A stretch of DNA of 64,000 bases from Sutcliffiella horikoshii. Lineage in GTDB: Bacteria > Bacillota > Bacilli > Bacillales > Bacillaceae_I. The DNA is taken from NCBI RefSeq assembly GCF_020524325.1, contig NZ_JAIVKY010000007.1, positions 620,001 to 684,000 of the forward strand, in the 5' to 3' direction. A program made the translations under genes and the position numbers. Each line of letters begins with the position of its first letter. Position 1 is the stretch's first letter. The notes under the pieces were generated by a model. It ran no database searches. It was given only the letters and a program-made list of their open reading frames with translations, and had not been told where the DNA came from. Shown in pieces: positions 9,079 through 17,083 of this stretch.

Positions 9079-9393
9079 ATGAAGGATTGGACAAAGAATG
9101 AGCTTTTACAGGAAATTAACGCAAATAAACTAAATGTGGTTTATTTTTTTACCCCTATGTGTGGGACATGTCAGGTTGCCAAAAGAATGATGGATGTCAC
9201 GAAAGAACTTTTTCCGCATCTTACTTTTGGGATGCTTGATGTGAATTATATTCAAGATCTTGCTATGAAGTGGGAGATCGAAAGTGTTCCTTGTTTGATG
9301 ATTTTCGAGAATGGTGAGATTAAGGAAAAAATTTATGCTTTTCGTTCTGTGGAGTATTTGTATGGACTCATTAAACAGTATGACGGTAAGTAA
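9079..9393 (+). CDS. yusE: YusE, thioredoxin-like protein
   Basis: A 104-aa cytosolic thioredoxin-fold protein. The active-site motif TPMCGTCQVAKRMM is a CGTC variant of the thioredoxin CGPC. ESVPCLMIF holds the conserved cis-proline preceded by valine and followed by an extra cysteine. It is likely a dithiol oxidoreductase of unknown client. The ATG follows GAGGATGAGAG, 24 bp after yusF, so the two genes are co-transcribed. Confidence 0.9.
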   Translation: MKDWTKNELLQEINANKLNVVYFFTPMCGTCQVAKRMMDVTKELFPHLTFGMLDVNYIQDLAMKWEIESVPCLMIFENGEIKEKIYAFRSVEYLYGLIKQYDGK

Positions 9394-9400
9394 AATTTTA

Positions 9401-9425
9401 AAGCACCCATTGTGGTGTTTTTTTG
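9401..9425 (+). terminator. Terminator after yusE
   Basis: Short AGCACC..GGTGTT hairpin with a run of seven T residues. Confidence 0.65.
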
Positions 9426-9479
9426 TTATCTAGGAATAATCGAACCAGGGATAGTCATTAGAGTAATTTGATGGCTGTT

Positions 9480-9687
9480 ATGAAGACATCAGTGACAGGG
9501 CGAAAGGAGAAGAGAGGTCCTCATCGCCGTTATGAAGACATCAGTGACAGGGCAAAAGGAGAAGAGAGGTCCTCATCGCTGTTATGAAGACATCAGTGAC
9601 GAGAAATCAGGGAGAGAGAGGTCATCATTGCTGTTATGAAGACATCAGTGACGAGAAATCAGAAAGAGTGAGGTCCTCATCGCCAAT
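9480..9687. repeat. 52-bp tandem repeat array 1 (4 units)
   Basis: Units start at 9480, 9532, 9584 and 9636, all exactly 52 bp. Each begins ATGAAGACATCAGTGAC and has GGTCCTCAT or GGTCATCAT at unit positions 37-45, giving inverted arms ATGA.GAC / GTC.TCAT. A decayed fifth start, ATGAAGCCC, is at 9688. No open frame or RNA family is recognised. Confidence 0.95.
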
Positions 9688-9710
9688 ATGAAGCCCTTGG
9701 AGACATTCTT

Positions 9711-9795
9711 TCAGTGGCCCACTAAGTTACGGGGCGGTCTCCCCGTCCCTTCCTTCCGCAGGCGTCTACGCGCCTTTCACTGTAATCAGCAAGGT
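9711..9795 (-). repeat. Type A repeat remnant, copy A2 (truncated)
   Basis: It contains GGGGCGGTCTCCCCGTCCCT then TCCTTCCGCAGGCGTCT and CGCGCCTTTCACTGTAATCA, the right part of a reverse-orientation type A repeat. The left half is replaced by unrelated sequence. With the preceding array it fills the 520-bp gap between yusE and the MFS gene. Confidence 0.75.
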
Positions 9796-9913
9796 TACTG
9801 CATAATTTTTTTCATATTCGACAGAAACCCCTATTGCCATTTTTCTGAAAAAGGAGTAAGTTTATTTAGGGAGACGAAATATATTTTTACACATTCAAAC
9901 AAGGGGCAAAAAT

Positions 9914-11185
9914 ATGTTGAAAAATGCAAACTGGTTTCGGTCATTTAAACGCTATGATCATAATATCCAGAAGTTATTTATGGTTAATATCCTTACGCAA
10001 ATAGGGCTTGGGATTTTTATGATTGTTTATAATTTTTATATTAGGGAGCTTGGATTTGCGGAAACGGTCAATGGTAATGTCATCGCGGCTTCTTCACTGG
10101 CAGCAGCAATCATCTTAATTCCGGCAGGTATACTAAGCGATCGGATTGGCCGTAAGAAAATGATGCTGTTTGGTGTGTTTTTTAGTGGCATCTTTATGTT
10201 TTTGAGAAGTATTTTTGAGTTAGAATCACTGCTATTGGTCAGTGCTTTTATTGCAGGAATAGCGATGGCTTTCATCCAAGTGACAGCAGTACCATGGCTT
10301 GCGGAGAGCTCCACAAAAGAGCAGCGAGTTAAACTCTTCAGCTATCACTTTGCCGTTATGATGGGCGCAAATGTTGTTGGAAATCTCTTGGGAGGAATTC
10401 TAACTGATTTACTTTTACACGTTGTAGGTGTTAGCCCTGTTTGGAGTATCAGGTTGACACTTCTTCTTGGAAGTTTCATCTTCATGTTGGGAATCATCCC
10501 TCTATTAAAAACCACGGAAGTACGGCGAGAAAAAGAGAACAAAGCATTTACCTTTAAAAATTTCCAAGCTTCTATCCCAAAGGGACAATGGAAACTAATC
10601 TTTGCTTTTTCTTTTGCCTCTATTTTGATAGGGTTTGGGTCTGGATTGGTCATTCCTTATCTGAACATGTATTTTGCAGATCGTTTTGGAACATCCAATT
10701 CTACCATTGGAATTGTTCTTTCTCTAGGTCAGGCAGTAACTGCAATTGCCATGATTATTGGACCTGCGGTTGTCAGGAGAGTAGGGGAGATGAGAGCGGT
10801 AGTTATTTTACAGCTTCTTTCCTTACCATTTATGCTACTAACCGCCTTCACCCAAATTTTTTGGCTCGCGGCTCTCGGTTTTTTATTTAGGCAGGCATTG
10901 ATGAATGCGGCCAATCCAATTATTTCATCGATGATGATGGAGAAGGTAGACAACTCTTTGAAAGGTTTTGCTAACTCCATCAATCAAATGGTTTTCTCAC
11001 TCGGATGGGCAAGTATGGGCCCAGTCTCCATGACTATTGTGCTTTTGTACGGGGAATATTGGGGATATTCGATTGTATTCTCCATCACGGCTGTGCTTTA
11101 TCTGACAAGTTCTATTTTCTTTTATATGATGTTTAGAGAAAAAACGACGGAAACCTACCAAAAGGCTATAGTAAAGACATCATAG
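9914..11185 (+). CDS. Major facilitator superfamily transporter
   Basis: A 423-aa membrane protein with about 12 hydrophobic segments in two six-helix halves. The MFS motif A-like loop GILSDRIGRKKMMLFG lies between segments 2 and 3, near residues 74-89. A central cytoplasmic loop near residues 195-215 (TTEVRREKENK) separates the halves. Substrate cannot be told from sequence; drug or small-molecule export is the usual role of such stand-alone genes. The ATG has a modest site, AAGGGGC. It has no counterpart at this point of the B. subtilis order, so it is an insertion in the conserved block, next to repeat sequences. Confidence 0.88.
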   Translation: MLKNANWFRSFKRYDHNIQKLFMVNILTQIGLGIFMIVYNFYIRELGFAETVNGNVIAASSLAAAIILIPAGILSDRIGRKKMMLFGVFFSGIFMFLRSIFELESLLLVSAFIAGIAMAFIQVTAVPWLAESSTKEQRVKLFSYHFAVMMGANVVGNLLGGILTDLLLHVVGVSPVWSIRLTLLLGSFIFMLGIIPLLKTTEVRREKENKAFTFKNFQASIPKGQWKLIFAFSFASILIGFGSGLVIPYLNMYFADRFGTSNSTIGIVLSLGQAVTAIAMIIGPAVVRRVGEMRAVVILQLLSLPFMLLTAFTQIFWLAALGFLFRQALMNAANPIISSMMMEKVDNSLKGFANSINQMVFSLGWASMGPVSMTIVLLYGEYWGYSIVFSITAVLYLTSSIFFYMMFREKTTETYQKAIVKTS

Positions 11186-11208
11186 TCTGACATATTTCTT
11201 GGGAAATG

Positions 11209-11251
11209 AAAGAACAGTTATCGGAAACACGCGGTAATTGTTCTTTTTTTA
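11209..11251 (+). terminator. Terminator after the MFS gene
   Basis: AAGAACAGTTA / TAATTGTTCTT stem followed by seven T residues. Confidence 0.85.
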
Positions 11252-11308
11252 TTGCAGGGATTTGGTTGACAAGCAGGGAAATTAAGTAGAAAAGGGGGCT
11301 GGTTTGTA

Positions 11309-11644
11309 ATGGTAGTAGAGAGTTTGGAAATGTTTCTTCACAAAGCCAAATGTAAGTCTCATGTAATGGAAATCTTGCCTTACTACAGTCTGCGTTGCTG
11401 TTTAGTGACCCAAGGGGAAAGGTCGTTTTTTTCAATAAGCAGAAATCAAATGCAATTGGTACAGGATGCAACGGTAGCTGATATGGTGATAGAAGGATCA
11501 AAAGAAGATATTATGGAACTTTTGAATGGCACGAAAATGAGAGATGTTAAAGGTTTGACGTTTAAAGGGTCCTTCAGACATTACTTGCTTATGGATTCCC
11601 TGTTCACCCTTGTAAACCGTTCAGAAAGAAAAGAGGTATCTTAA
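11309..11644 (+). CDS. yusD: YusD, SCP2 sterol-carrier-like domain protein
   Basis: A 111-aa protein with an SCP2-like fold signature: RSFFSISRNQMQLVQD, then VADMVIEGSKEDIMELLNG, where lipid-binding family members have the conserved beta-alpha unit. The predicted role is hydrophobic-ligand binding, function unknown. The ATG follows AAAAGGGGGCTGG. In B. subtilis yusD is directly next to metN; here the lipid-kinase-like gene sits between them. Confidence 0.78.
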   Translation: MVVESLEMFLHKAKCKSHVMEILPYYSLRCCLVTQGERSFFSISRNQMQLVQDATVADMVIEGSKEDIMELLNGTKMRDVKGLTFKGSFRHYLLMDSLFTLVNRSERKEVS

Positions 11645-11713
11645 AGGAATTGTCCTCGCCTATACCGAATTAAACTAGATAGATAAAGAGAAATTATAGG
11701 CGGTGTAAGGGTA

Positions 11714-12598
11714 GTGTATCATATTATTGTCAACAAGATGGCAGGCAATGGAAAAGGATTTCGTATGTGGAAAGAAACGGAGAAGTTTTTAGAGAAGAAA
11801 AGTGTAACTTACCACGTCTTTTTTACTGAATATGCAGGCCATGCCGGTGAATTATTAGAAAAAATAGAAGAGAATTTCAGTCATGGAGTAGTAGTAGTCG
11901 GTGGAGACGGTACTATTCATGAAGTGGTGAATAAATTGGTTCATAAAAGAGTGGCTCTCGGGATTATTCCTGCAGGTTCTGGAAATGACTTGGCAAGAAG
12001 CCTTGGAGTCCCTTTTGATGTGGAAGGAGCATGGTCTCGGATTTTAAAGGGTTCTTATCATTTTATAGATGTACCCAAAGTAGGTAAAGAGCATTATATA
12101 TCGATTGCCGGGCTTGGGTTTGACGGTAAGGTTGCCGAAGTCACCAATAGGTCAAGGTCGAAACGTTTATTGAATAAATTAGGCTTAGGTGGTTTGTCGT
12201 ATGTACTGAATATTTTCAGCGTTCTTTTCACTTATCAACCGGCTGATGTTTCAGTTGAAGTGGATGGAAGGATAGATAAGTTTGAGGATGTTTGGCTGAT
12301 AGCGGTTGCGAATCTCCCTTATTATGGTGGAGGAATCATGATCTGTCCAGAAGCCAGTGGAGATGATGGTGTTCTAGATATTTGTGTGGTTTCTGGTATT
12401 GGACGCTGGGAGTTGTTATTTGTGTTTCCGCTTGCTTTTAAGGGGAGGCATATAAAACACCGAAATGTTACGATGCTTAGGGGCTCATCCATAAAAGTAA
12501 GTCCTAATGCCCCAATGGTCATGCAGTGTGACGGAGAAATTGTTCCAAATGGCACAACTGATTTTAGTGTGGAGGAGAAAGCATTAAAGATTTTTTAA
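11714..12598 (+). CDS. Diacylglycerol/sphingosine kinase-family lipid kinase (YegS/DgkB-like)
   Basis: A 294-aa cytosolic protein of the DAGK catalytic family. GVVVVGGDGTIHEVVNKL carries the ATP-binding GGDGT motif at about residues 59-63, followed by LGIIPAGSGNDLARSLG. The C-terminal beta-domain contains YYGGGIMICPEASGDDGVLD, a family hallmark. It probably phosphorylates a membrane lipid or undecaprenol-like substrate; which one cannot be read. It starts with GTG after TAAGGG. It is close to yusD (69 bp) with no terminator between, so they may be co-transcribed. Confidence 0.88.
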   Translation: MYHIIVNKMAGNGKGFRMWKETEKFLEKKSVTYHVFFTEYAGHAGELLEKIEENFSHGVVVVGGDGTIHEVVNKLVHKRVALGIIPAGSGNDLARSLGVPFDVEGAWSRILKGSYHFIDVPKVGKEHYISIAGLGFDGKVAEVTNRSRSKRLLNKLGLGGLSYVLNIFSVLFTYQPADVSVEVDGRIDKFEDVWLIAVANLPYYGGGIMICPEASGDDGVLDICVVSGIGRWELLFVFPLAFKGRHIKHRNVTMLRGSSIKVSPNAPMVMQCDGEIVPNGTTDFSVEEKALKIF

Positions 12599-12619
12599 AT
12601 GTAAGAAGAAAGTTTTTAA

Positions 12620-12649
12620 TTGACAGGCTATTTAACACCGTGATACGAT
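12620..12649 (+). promoter_or_regulatory. Promoter of the metNPQ operon
   Basis: TTGACA, 18-base spacer, TACGAT. Predicted start about 50 bases upstream of the riboswitch. Confidence 0.7.
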
Positions 12650-12703
12650 AACACTCGTTAATTCGAATTGCCCAAATACTTAATTTTAATTATATATGTT
12701 TAT

Positions 12704-12872
12704 CTCTTATCGAGAGAGGTGGAGGGACGTGCCCGATGAAACCCGGCAACCGTCAACAAGGAATTGTTGAAATTGGTGCCAATTCACACAAAGCAATTTG
12801 CTTTGATAGATGAGAGAAAGGACTTTTCTCATTTAATCCTTTCTGCTCATTGTTGCAGAAGGGATTTTTTAT
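12704..12872 (+). promoter_or_regulatory. SAM-I (S-box) riboswitch with terminator
   Basis: The aptamer (12704-12816) shows the S-box signature: P1 arm CTCTTATC pairing with GATGAGAG, AGAGGTGGAGGGA, GCCCGATGAAACCCGGCAAC, and GGTGCCAATTC. It is followed by an antiterminator region and an intrinsic terminator (12835-12872) with stem AATCCTTTCTGC / GCAGAAGGGATT and a T run. S-adenosylmethionine binding is expected to stop transcription into metNPQ. Confidence 0.96.
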
Positions 12873-12882
12873 TTTCAAGGAT

Positions 12883-12900
12883 TAAACAAACGTTTGTTTA
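12883..12900. promoter_or_regulatory. 18-bp perfect palindrome, operator-like
   Basis: TAAACAAACGTTTGTTTA, perfectly symmetric, lies between the riboswitch terminator and the metN ribosome site. The shape suits a dimeric repressor of TetR type, but no regulator can be assigned. Confidence 0.5.
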
Positions 12901-12951
12901 TTCTTTATTGGGTAAGCTAAAACAAGGAAATGTAAGAAAGTAGGTGTGAAC

Positions 12952-13977
12952 ATGATTTCACTTCAAGGTGTAAAAAAAGTTTTTAAAACGAAAAACGGTT
13001 TGGTGACAGCTGTTGATAACATAGATTTATCCATCAATCAGGGAGAGATTTTTGGTGTTATTGGATATAGTGGAGCAGGAAAAAGTACGCTGATCCGCAT
13101 GCTAAATGGACTGGAAACACCAACTGACGGGGTGGTAGATGTTGCAGGTAGAAACCTTGCAAAGGTTAAGGGCAAGGAGCTGAGGGAAGCACGCCAGGAA
13201 ATCAGCATGATCTTCCAACACTTCAATTTATTATGGTCAAGAACGGTAAAGGAAAATATCGCGTTTCCACTTGAGATAGCAGGAGTAAGCAAACCAGAGC
13301 GTAACAAGCGAGTGGAAGAACTTATCAAGCTTGTAGGCTTAGAGGGAAGAGGAGACTCCTATCCATCTCAATTAAGCGGAGGGCAAAAGCAACGTGTCGG
13401 GATTGCAAGAGCCCTTGCAAATAACCCTAAAGTGCTTTTATGTGATGAAGCAACTTCTGCATTGGATCCACAGACAACAGATTCCATCCTGGACCTCTTA
13501 GTCGATATTAATAAACGTTTATCTCTAACTATCGTACTAATCACACATGAAATGCATGTTATTCGTAAGATCTGTCATCGTGTCGCGGTGATGGAGAATG
13601 GAAAGGTTGTGGAGCAAGGAGATGTACTTAATGTATTCCGTAAGCCAGAACAGCCAATTACAAAACGTTTCGTAAAACAAGTGACAGAACCAGAAGACAC
13701 ACAAGAAACAGTGGAACATTTGTTGGCTGAATATCCACAAGGAAAAGTGATTCAATTAACCTTTGTAGGTACATCGGCAGAACAACCTTTAATCACAAAC
13801 TTGATTCGCAGATTTACTATTGATGTGAACATTCTTCAAGGGAAAATCTCACAGACTCAAAATGGAGCATATGGCACTCTTTTAGTGCATCTTGATGGAG
13901 AAGAAACGCAAGTACAAGAGGCATTGAGTTTTATCCGTGAGCAGCAGGTGGAGTTGGAGGTGATGACACATGCTTGA
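12952..13977 (+). CDS. metN: MetN, methionine ABC importer ATPase
   Basis: ATP-binding subunit (341 aa) of the D/L-methionine importer. It shows Walker A GYSGAGKST, Q-loop IFQHFNLL, ABC signature LSGGQKQR, Walker B VLLCDEATSAL and the H-loop histidine in LITHEMHV. The C-terminal 100 residues are the NIL/ACT-like domain that binds methionine and gives transinhibition. A GTG six bases upstream is in frame, but MISLQGV is the family N-terminus and GTAGGTGTG is well spaced for the ATG. It is under S-box control. Confidence 0.97.
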   Translation: MISLQGVKKVFKTKNGLVTAVDNIDLSINQGEIFGVIGYSGAGKSTLIRMLNGLETPTDGVVDVAGRNLAKVKGKELREARQEISMIFQHFNLLWSRTVKENIAFPLEIAGVSKPERNKRVEELIKLVGLEGRGDSYPSQLSGGQKQRVGIARALANNPKVLLCDEATSALDPQTTDSILDLLVDINKRLSLTIVLITHEMHVIRKICHRVAVMENGKVVEQGDVLNVFRKPEQPITKRFVKQVTEPEDTQETVEHLLAEYPQGKVIQLTFVGTSAEQPLITNLIRRFTIDVNILQGKISQTQNGAYGTLLVHLDGEETQVQEALSFIREQQVELEVMTHA

Positions 13978-14626
13978 GAGAGTTAATTGGGACAAGATGT
14001 GGGAAGCAACCTTAGAAACTCTTTATATGAGCAGTATATCGGTTGTGGCTACGTTTGTATTAGGAATTGTTTTAGGACTATTATTGTTTTTAACAGCTAA
14101 AGGAAACATATGGGAAAGTAGATTGATTAACGGATTGGTTGCAGCTTTCGTCAATATCTTCCGTTCCATCCCATTTGTCATTTTAATATTTTTACTTATT
14201 CCTTTTACAAGGTTCATTATGGATACCATTATCGGCGCGAATGCTGCATTGCCCGCTTTAATTATAGGAGCAGCACCATTTTATGCGCGAATGGTGGAAA
14301 TTGCATTACGCGAGATTGACAAAGGTGTCATCGAAGCAGCGCGATCGATGGGTGCAAAGACTTCAGAAATCATTTGGAAAGTACTCCTTCCGGAATCGAT
14401 GCCAGCATTGGTTTCCGGTATAACGGTAACAGCGATTGCCATTGTAAGTTATACGGCCATGGCAGGTATCATTGGTGCAGGTGGATTGGGTAACCTTGCA
14501 TTCTTAGATGGTTTCCAGCGCAACAACTGGGAAGTAACCCTTGTATGTACGGTCATTATTCTAATCATTGTATTTATCATCCAATTCATTGGAGATTTAA
14601 TAACCAACAAACTAGACAAACGATAA
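13970..14626 (+). CDS. metP: MetP, methionine ABC importer permease
   Basis: Membrane subunit (218 aa) with five to six hydrophobic helices. The EAA coupling loop reads EIDKGVIEAARSMGAKTSEI, placing it on the cytoplasmic side to contact MetN. It overlaps the 3' end of metN by eight bases, so translation is coupled. Its length and the closing helix LVCTVIILIIVFIIQFIG fit the MetI/MetP family. Confidence 0.97.
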   Translation: MLERVNWDKMWEATLETLYMSSISVVATFVLGIVLGLLLFLTAKGNIWESRLINGLVAAFVNIFRSIPFVILIFLLIPFTRFIMDTIIGANAALPALIIGAAPFYARMVEIALREIDKGVIEAARSMGAKTSEIIWKVLLPESMPALVSGITVTAIAIVSYTAMAGIIGAGGLGNLAFLDGFQRNNWEVTLVCTVIILIIVFIIQFIGDLITNKLDKR

Positions 14627-14645
14627 GAAAGTGGGGACTAAAATT

Positions 14646-15479
14646 ATGAAAAAAGTTTTAAGTTTTGCTGTAATATCATTGTTAGTGTTAGTACTTGCTG
14701 CATGTGGCGGCGGGGACAAAGGTATTAAAGAAGGTAAGCTAGTAATTGGTGCATCAAATGTACCGCATGCAGAGATTTTAGAAGAAGCTAAGCCAATTTT
14801 AGAGGAAAAAGGGATTGAATTAGATATTCAAACGTATACAGATTACATCATTCCGAACCAAGCGCTACGTGATAAAGACATTGACGCTAACTTTTTCCAG
14901 CACGAGCCTTACTTGAAAAGTCAAATCGAAGAAAATGATTATAAATTTGTAAGTGCAGGTGGCGTACATATCGAGCCAATCGGTGTGTACTCCCAAGAGT
15001 ATGACAGCCTGGAAGAACTACCTGAGGGTGCTGAAATCTTAATGAGTAACTCTGTTGCCGATCATGGCCGTATCCTAGCTATGCTTGAAGAAAAAGGACT
15101 AATTACGTTAAAAGAAGGTGTAGAAGTTACATCTGCATCTGTAGATGATATTGAAGAAAACACGAAAAATCTTGAATTCAACACTCAATTCGAAGCAGCT
15201 TTCCTTCCACAAGCGTATTTGAATGGTGACGGAGATGCAGTACTTATCAACGGTAACTATGCACTTGGTGCTGACATCGATCCAGAAAAAGAAGCGATTG
15301 CTTTAGAATCTGGAGAAAACAATCCTTACGTTAACCTGATTGTTGTTCGTGAAGAAGATAAAGATAATAAACAGATCAAAGCATTGGTAGAAGTGCTTCA
15401 ATCTGATGAAATCAAAGCATTCATTGAAGAAGAATATAAAGGTTCCGTGCTTCCTGCAAAAGCATCTGAAGAAGAATAA
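14646..15479 (+). CDS. metQ: MetQ, methionine-binding lipoprotein
   Basis: Substrate-binding component (277 aa) of NLPA type. The signal peptide MKKVLSFAVISLLVLVLAAC ends in a lipobox with C20 as the lipidated residue, so it is anchored on the outer face of the membrane. The domain includes FFQHEPYL and ANFFQHE-type ligand contacts and YALGADIDP. A GTG at 14631 is in frame, but the ATG at 14646 follows AAGTGGGGAC. It is the last gene of metNPQ. Confidence 0.96.
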   Translation: MKKVLSFAVISLLVLVLAACGGGDKGIKEGKLVIGASNVPHAEILEEAKPILEEKGIELDIQTYTDYIIPNQALRDKDIDANFFQHEPYLKSQIEENDYKFVSAGGVHIEPIGVYSQEYDSLEELPEGAEILMSNSVADHGRILAMLEEKGLITLKEGVEVTSASVDDIEENTKNLEFNTQFEAAFLPQAYLNGDGDAVLINGNYALGADIDPEKEAIALESGENNPYVNLIVVREEDKDNKQIKALVEVLQSDEIKAFIEEEYKGSVLPAKASEEE

Positions 15480-15490
15480 GATTTTTTAGG

Positions 15491-15528
15491 ACCCCGTGCG
15501 AAACTTTAAGTGCGGGGTTTGAAATTTT
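15491..15528 (+). terminator. Terminator of metNPQ
   Basis: ACCCCG..GCGGGGT hairpin; the T tract is interrupted (TTTGAAATTTT). Confidence 0.6.
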
Positions 15529-15605
15529 GTCGTCGCTCATGAATACTTACCTCCCCCCTAAACAAATACTAACTTTGTGAAAAATAAGGATGGGAGTTGT
15601 CTTCA

Positions 15606-15977
15606 ATGGAACAACATTACGAGCCAAAAAACTATGCAGAAGCAGCACTTCATGATTATAAAGCCGGACTTGGTGTATTCACTGAAAAAATGCCTGAGCT
15701 TGCACACCACTATAACGAGTTTACAGAAGCTTGTTTTAAAGAAGGCGTACTTGATAAAAAGCAGAAGCAATTGATTGCTCTTGGTGTCAGTGTGTATTCC
15801 CAAGATGAATATTGCATCGTTTACCACACAAAAGGCTGCTTAGATCAAGGTGCAACTGAGCAGGAAATCTTGGAAGTTTGCGGCGTGACAGCAGCATTCG
15901 GAGGCGGAGCGGCAATGAGCCAATCGGTGACGTTGGTGCAGTCTTGCATTAGTGATTTTAATGAATTGAAGCATTGA
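15606..15977 (+). CDS. yurZ: YurZ, carboxymuconolactone decarboxylase-family protein
   Basis: A 123-aa AhpD-like/CMD fold protein. DEYCIVYHTKGCLDQGATEQEI carries the conserved cysteine and histidine (C..H..C arrangement) of the family active site, so a peroxidase-like or thiol redox role is likely. It starts at ATG after AAGGATGGGAG; an in-frame TTG nine bases earlier is less well placed. Position between metQ and sufC matches B. subtilis YurZ. Confidence 0.88.
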   Translation: MEQHYEPKNYAEAALHDYKAGLGVFTEKMPELAHHYNEFTEACFKEGVLDKKQKQLIALGVSVYSQDEYCIVYHTKGCLDQGATEQEILEVCGVTAAFGGGAAMSQSVTLVQSCISDFNELKH

Positions 15978-15985
15978 TTTTTCTG

Positions 15986-16016
15986 GAGTCTGACCTTTTG
16001 GGGTTGGACTTTTTTA
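15986..16016 (+). terminator. Terminator after yurZ
   Basis: AGTCTGACC / GGTTGGACT hairpin and a run of six T residues. Confidence 0.7.
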
Positions 16017-16157
16017 TTGGAATGAGATTTTTACGAGATCTTTCTGGGTATTCCACATCAGAACTAAAGTTATTTCACTGTTTTAATCGTGCTAAAAATG
16101 GTTCGGTCAATTTTTACGTGGGTTCGGACATTCTCACTCTATTTTAATAGGGTGTTC

Positions 16158-16262
16158 GGTCATTTGAAAAATCGGATCGGTCAACTTCCAGAAAACTTCG
16201 GCCAACTTTCCAAAAACTTCGGTCAACTTCCGAAAATCTTTGGTCAACTTTCAAAAAACTTC
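16158..16262. repeat. 21-bp tandem repeat (5 units)
   Basis: Units at 16158, 16179, 16200, 16221 and 16242, consensus GGTCAACTTCCAAAAAACTTC, exact 21-bp period, with a partial unit after 16262 and a related one at 16105. Since 21 is a multiple of three, one frame stays open and reads as NFGQLxK heptads, but no ribosome site precedes it. The rest of 16017-16469 shows nothing I can name. Confidence 0.88.
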
Positions 16263-16469
16263 GGACAATTGGGGCTGCTTAGGTTAACTCCCAACCACAA
16301 AGTGAACATCTATGTCCAGATCTAACACCAAAACAACACCAAAAGCACCGGTCATATCGGGACAACCAGAACGCCCTAGCATTTAAGAGAAATAGTAAGC
16401 CTCCTATCATCTATCTTCCCTAACTCCGCCACAACCTTCAATATTCCCGGTAATCGGCTTATACCTAAG

Positions 16470-16498
16470 TTGGATAAATTAACCACCCCTGTTATGAT
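16470..16498 (+). promoter_or_regulatory. Sigma-A-like promoter in the yurZ-sufC gap
   Basis: TTGGAT, 17-base spacer, TATGAT. It would transcribe the candidate 50-aa gene and end at the hairpin near 16.85 kb. Confidence 0.6.
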
Positions 16499-16620
16499 TA
16501 ATAAGGTGTTTATGACAAATACTTTGAGGGTATCAGAAAACTGGTACGAAAAATAAACACTTATAAATACGAAGGGAATGGTTTATTATCCATCAGGTAC
16601 ACGTAAAGTACACAGGTGAA

Positions 16621-16773
16621 ATGGAGAAGGCAATGTATCAAGCTTACGGTTTTGGTTATGAGGAGTACTCAAATAAGCTCTCGAAACTCATAGAAGTTGA
16701 GCAAAAGCGAGAAAAGGATTACCAAAAAAGCTTGGAGATTGTTGAAGAAGTAGACCGTAATTTCCACCCATAA
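16621..16773 (+). CDS. Candidate small protein (50 aa), unknown function
   Basis: A 50-residue charged, largely helical frame: MEKAMYQAYGFGYEEYSNK then a KLIEVEQKREKDYQK heptad-like stretch, ending DRNFHP. Support: a good promoter 150 bp upstream, a strong terminator 50 bp downstream, and non-random amphipathic composition. Weakness: AGGTGA lies only two bases before the ATG, so the start may be the ATG at 16633. I recognise no family. It may be a real short gene or a fortuitous frame in a small RNA. Confidence 0.45.
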   Translation: MEKAMYQAYGFGYEEYSNKLSKLIEVEQKREKDYQKSLEIVEEVDRNFHP

Positions 16774-16819
16774 AACCTGAGCAGCAGCAAGCTGACAGGT
16801 TGACCATATAATATAGAAG

Positions 16820-16869
16820 AAAAGGGTTCGTGTTATTCTCTATAAATGAGAATAATGCAGACCCTTTTT
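16820..16869. terminator. Strong hairpin terminator upstream of suf
   Basis: AAGGGTT..TTATTCTC / GAGAATAA..GACCCTT with a T tract. Separates the small candidate gene from the suf promoter. Confidence 0.85.
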
Positions 16870-16917
16870 GTTGTTTATTAACCGTGAGCTAAACAAATAA
16901 AAAAATCCCCCGAAAAT

Positions 16918-16947
16918 TCGACTTTCCCCCCTTATATTCGTTATAAT
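16918..16947 (+). promoter_or_regulatory. Promoter of the suf operon
   Basis: TATAAT at 16942-16947 with a weak TCGACT 18 bases upstream. It leaves a leader of about 130 bases before sufC in which I see no known riboswitch. Confidence 0.5.
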
Positions 16948-17083
16948 TTGAGGGTATCTTACACAAGGCGGAAAAGGTTGCTATCACTTTCTATTTGTTA
17001 TAAGATTGTAATGAGAATAAAATGAGAATTAAAACAAGAATGTGTTTTCATATAGGAACACAAGAACATTGGAGGTTACAGTT

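Noticed and set aside
9688-9948. 86-aa frame upstream of the MFS gene
   Set aside because: Covers the end of the 52-bp array and the truncated type A repeat, no ribosome site.
16089-16325. 78-aa plus-strand frame with FGQL heptads
   Set aside because: No ribosome site, composition follows the 21-bp satellite; kept as a repeat and discussed as a finding rather than as a gene.
16820-17083. Riboswitch in the suf leader
   Set aside because: The leader is AT-rich and shows no conserved riboswitch core; only the upstream terminator hairpin is structured.
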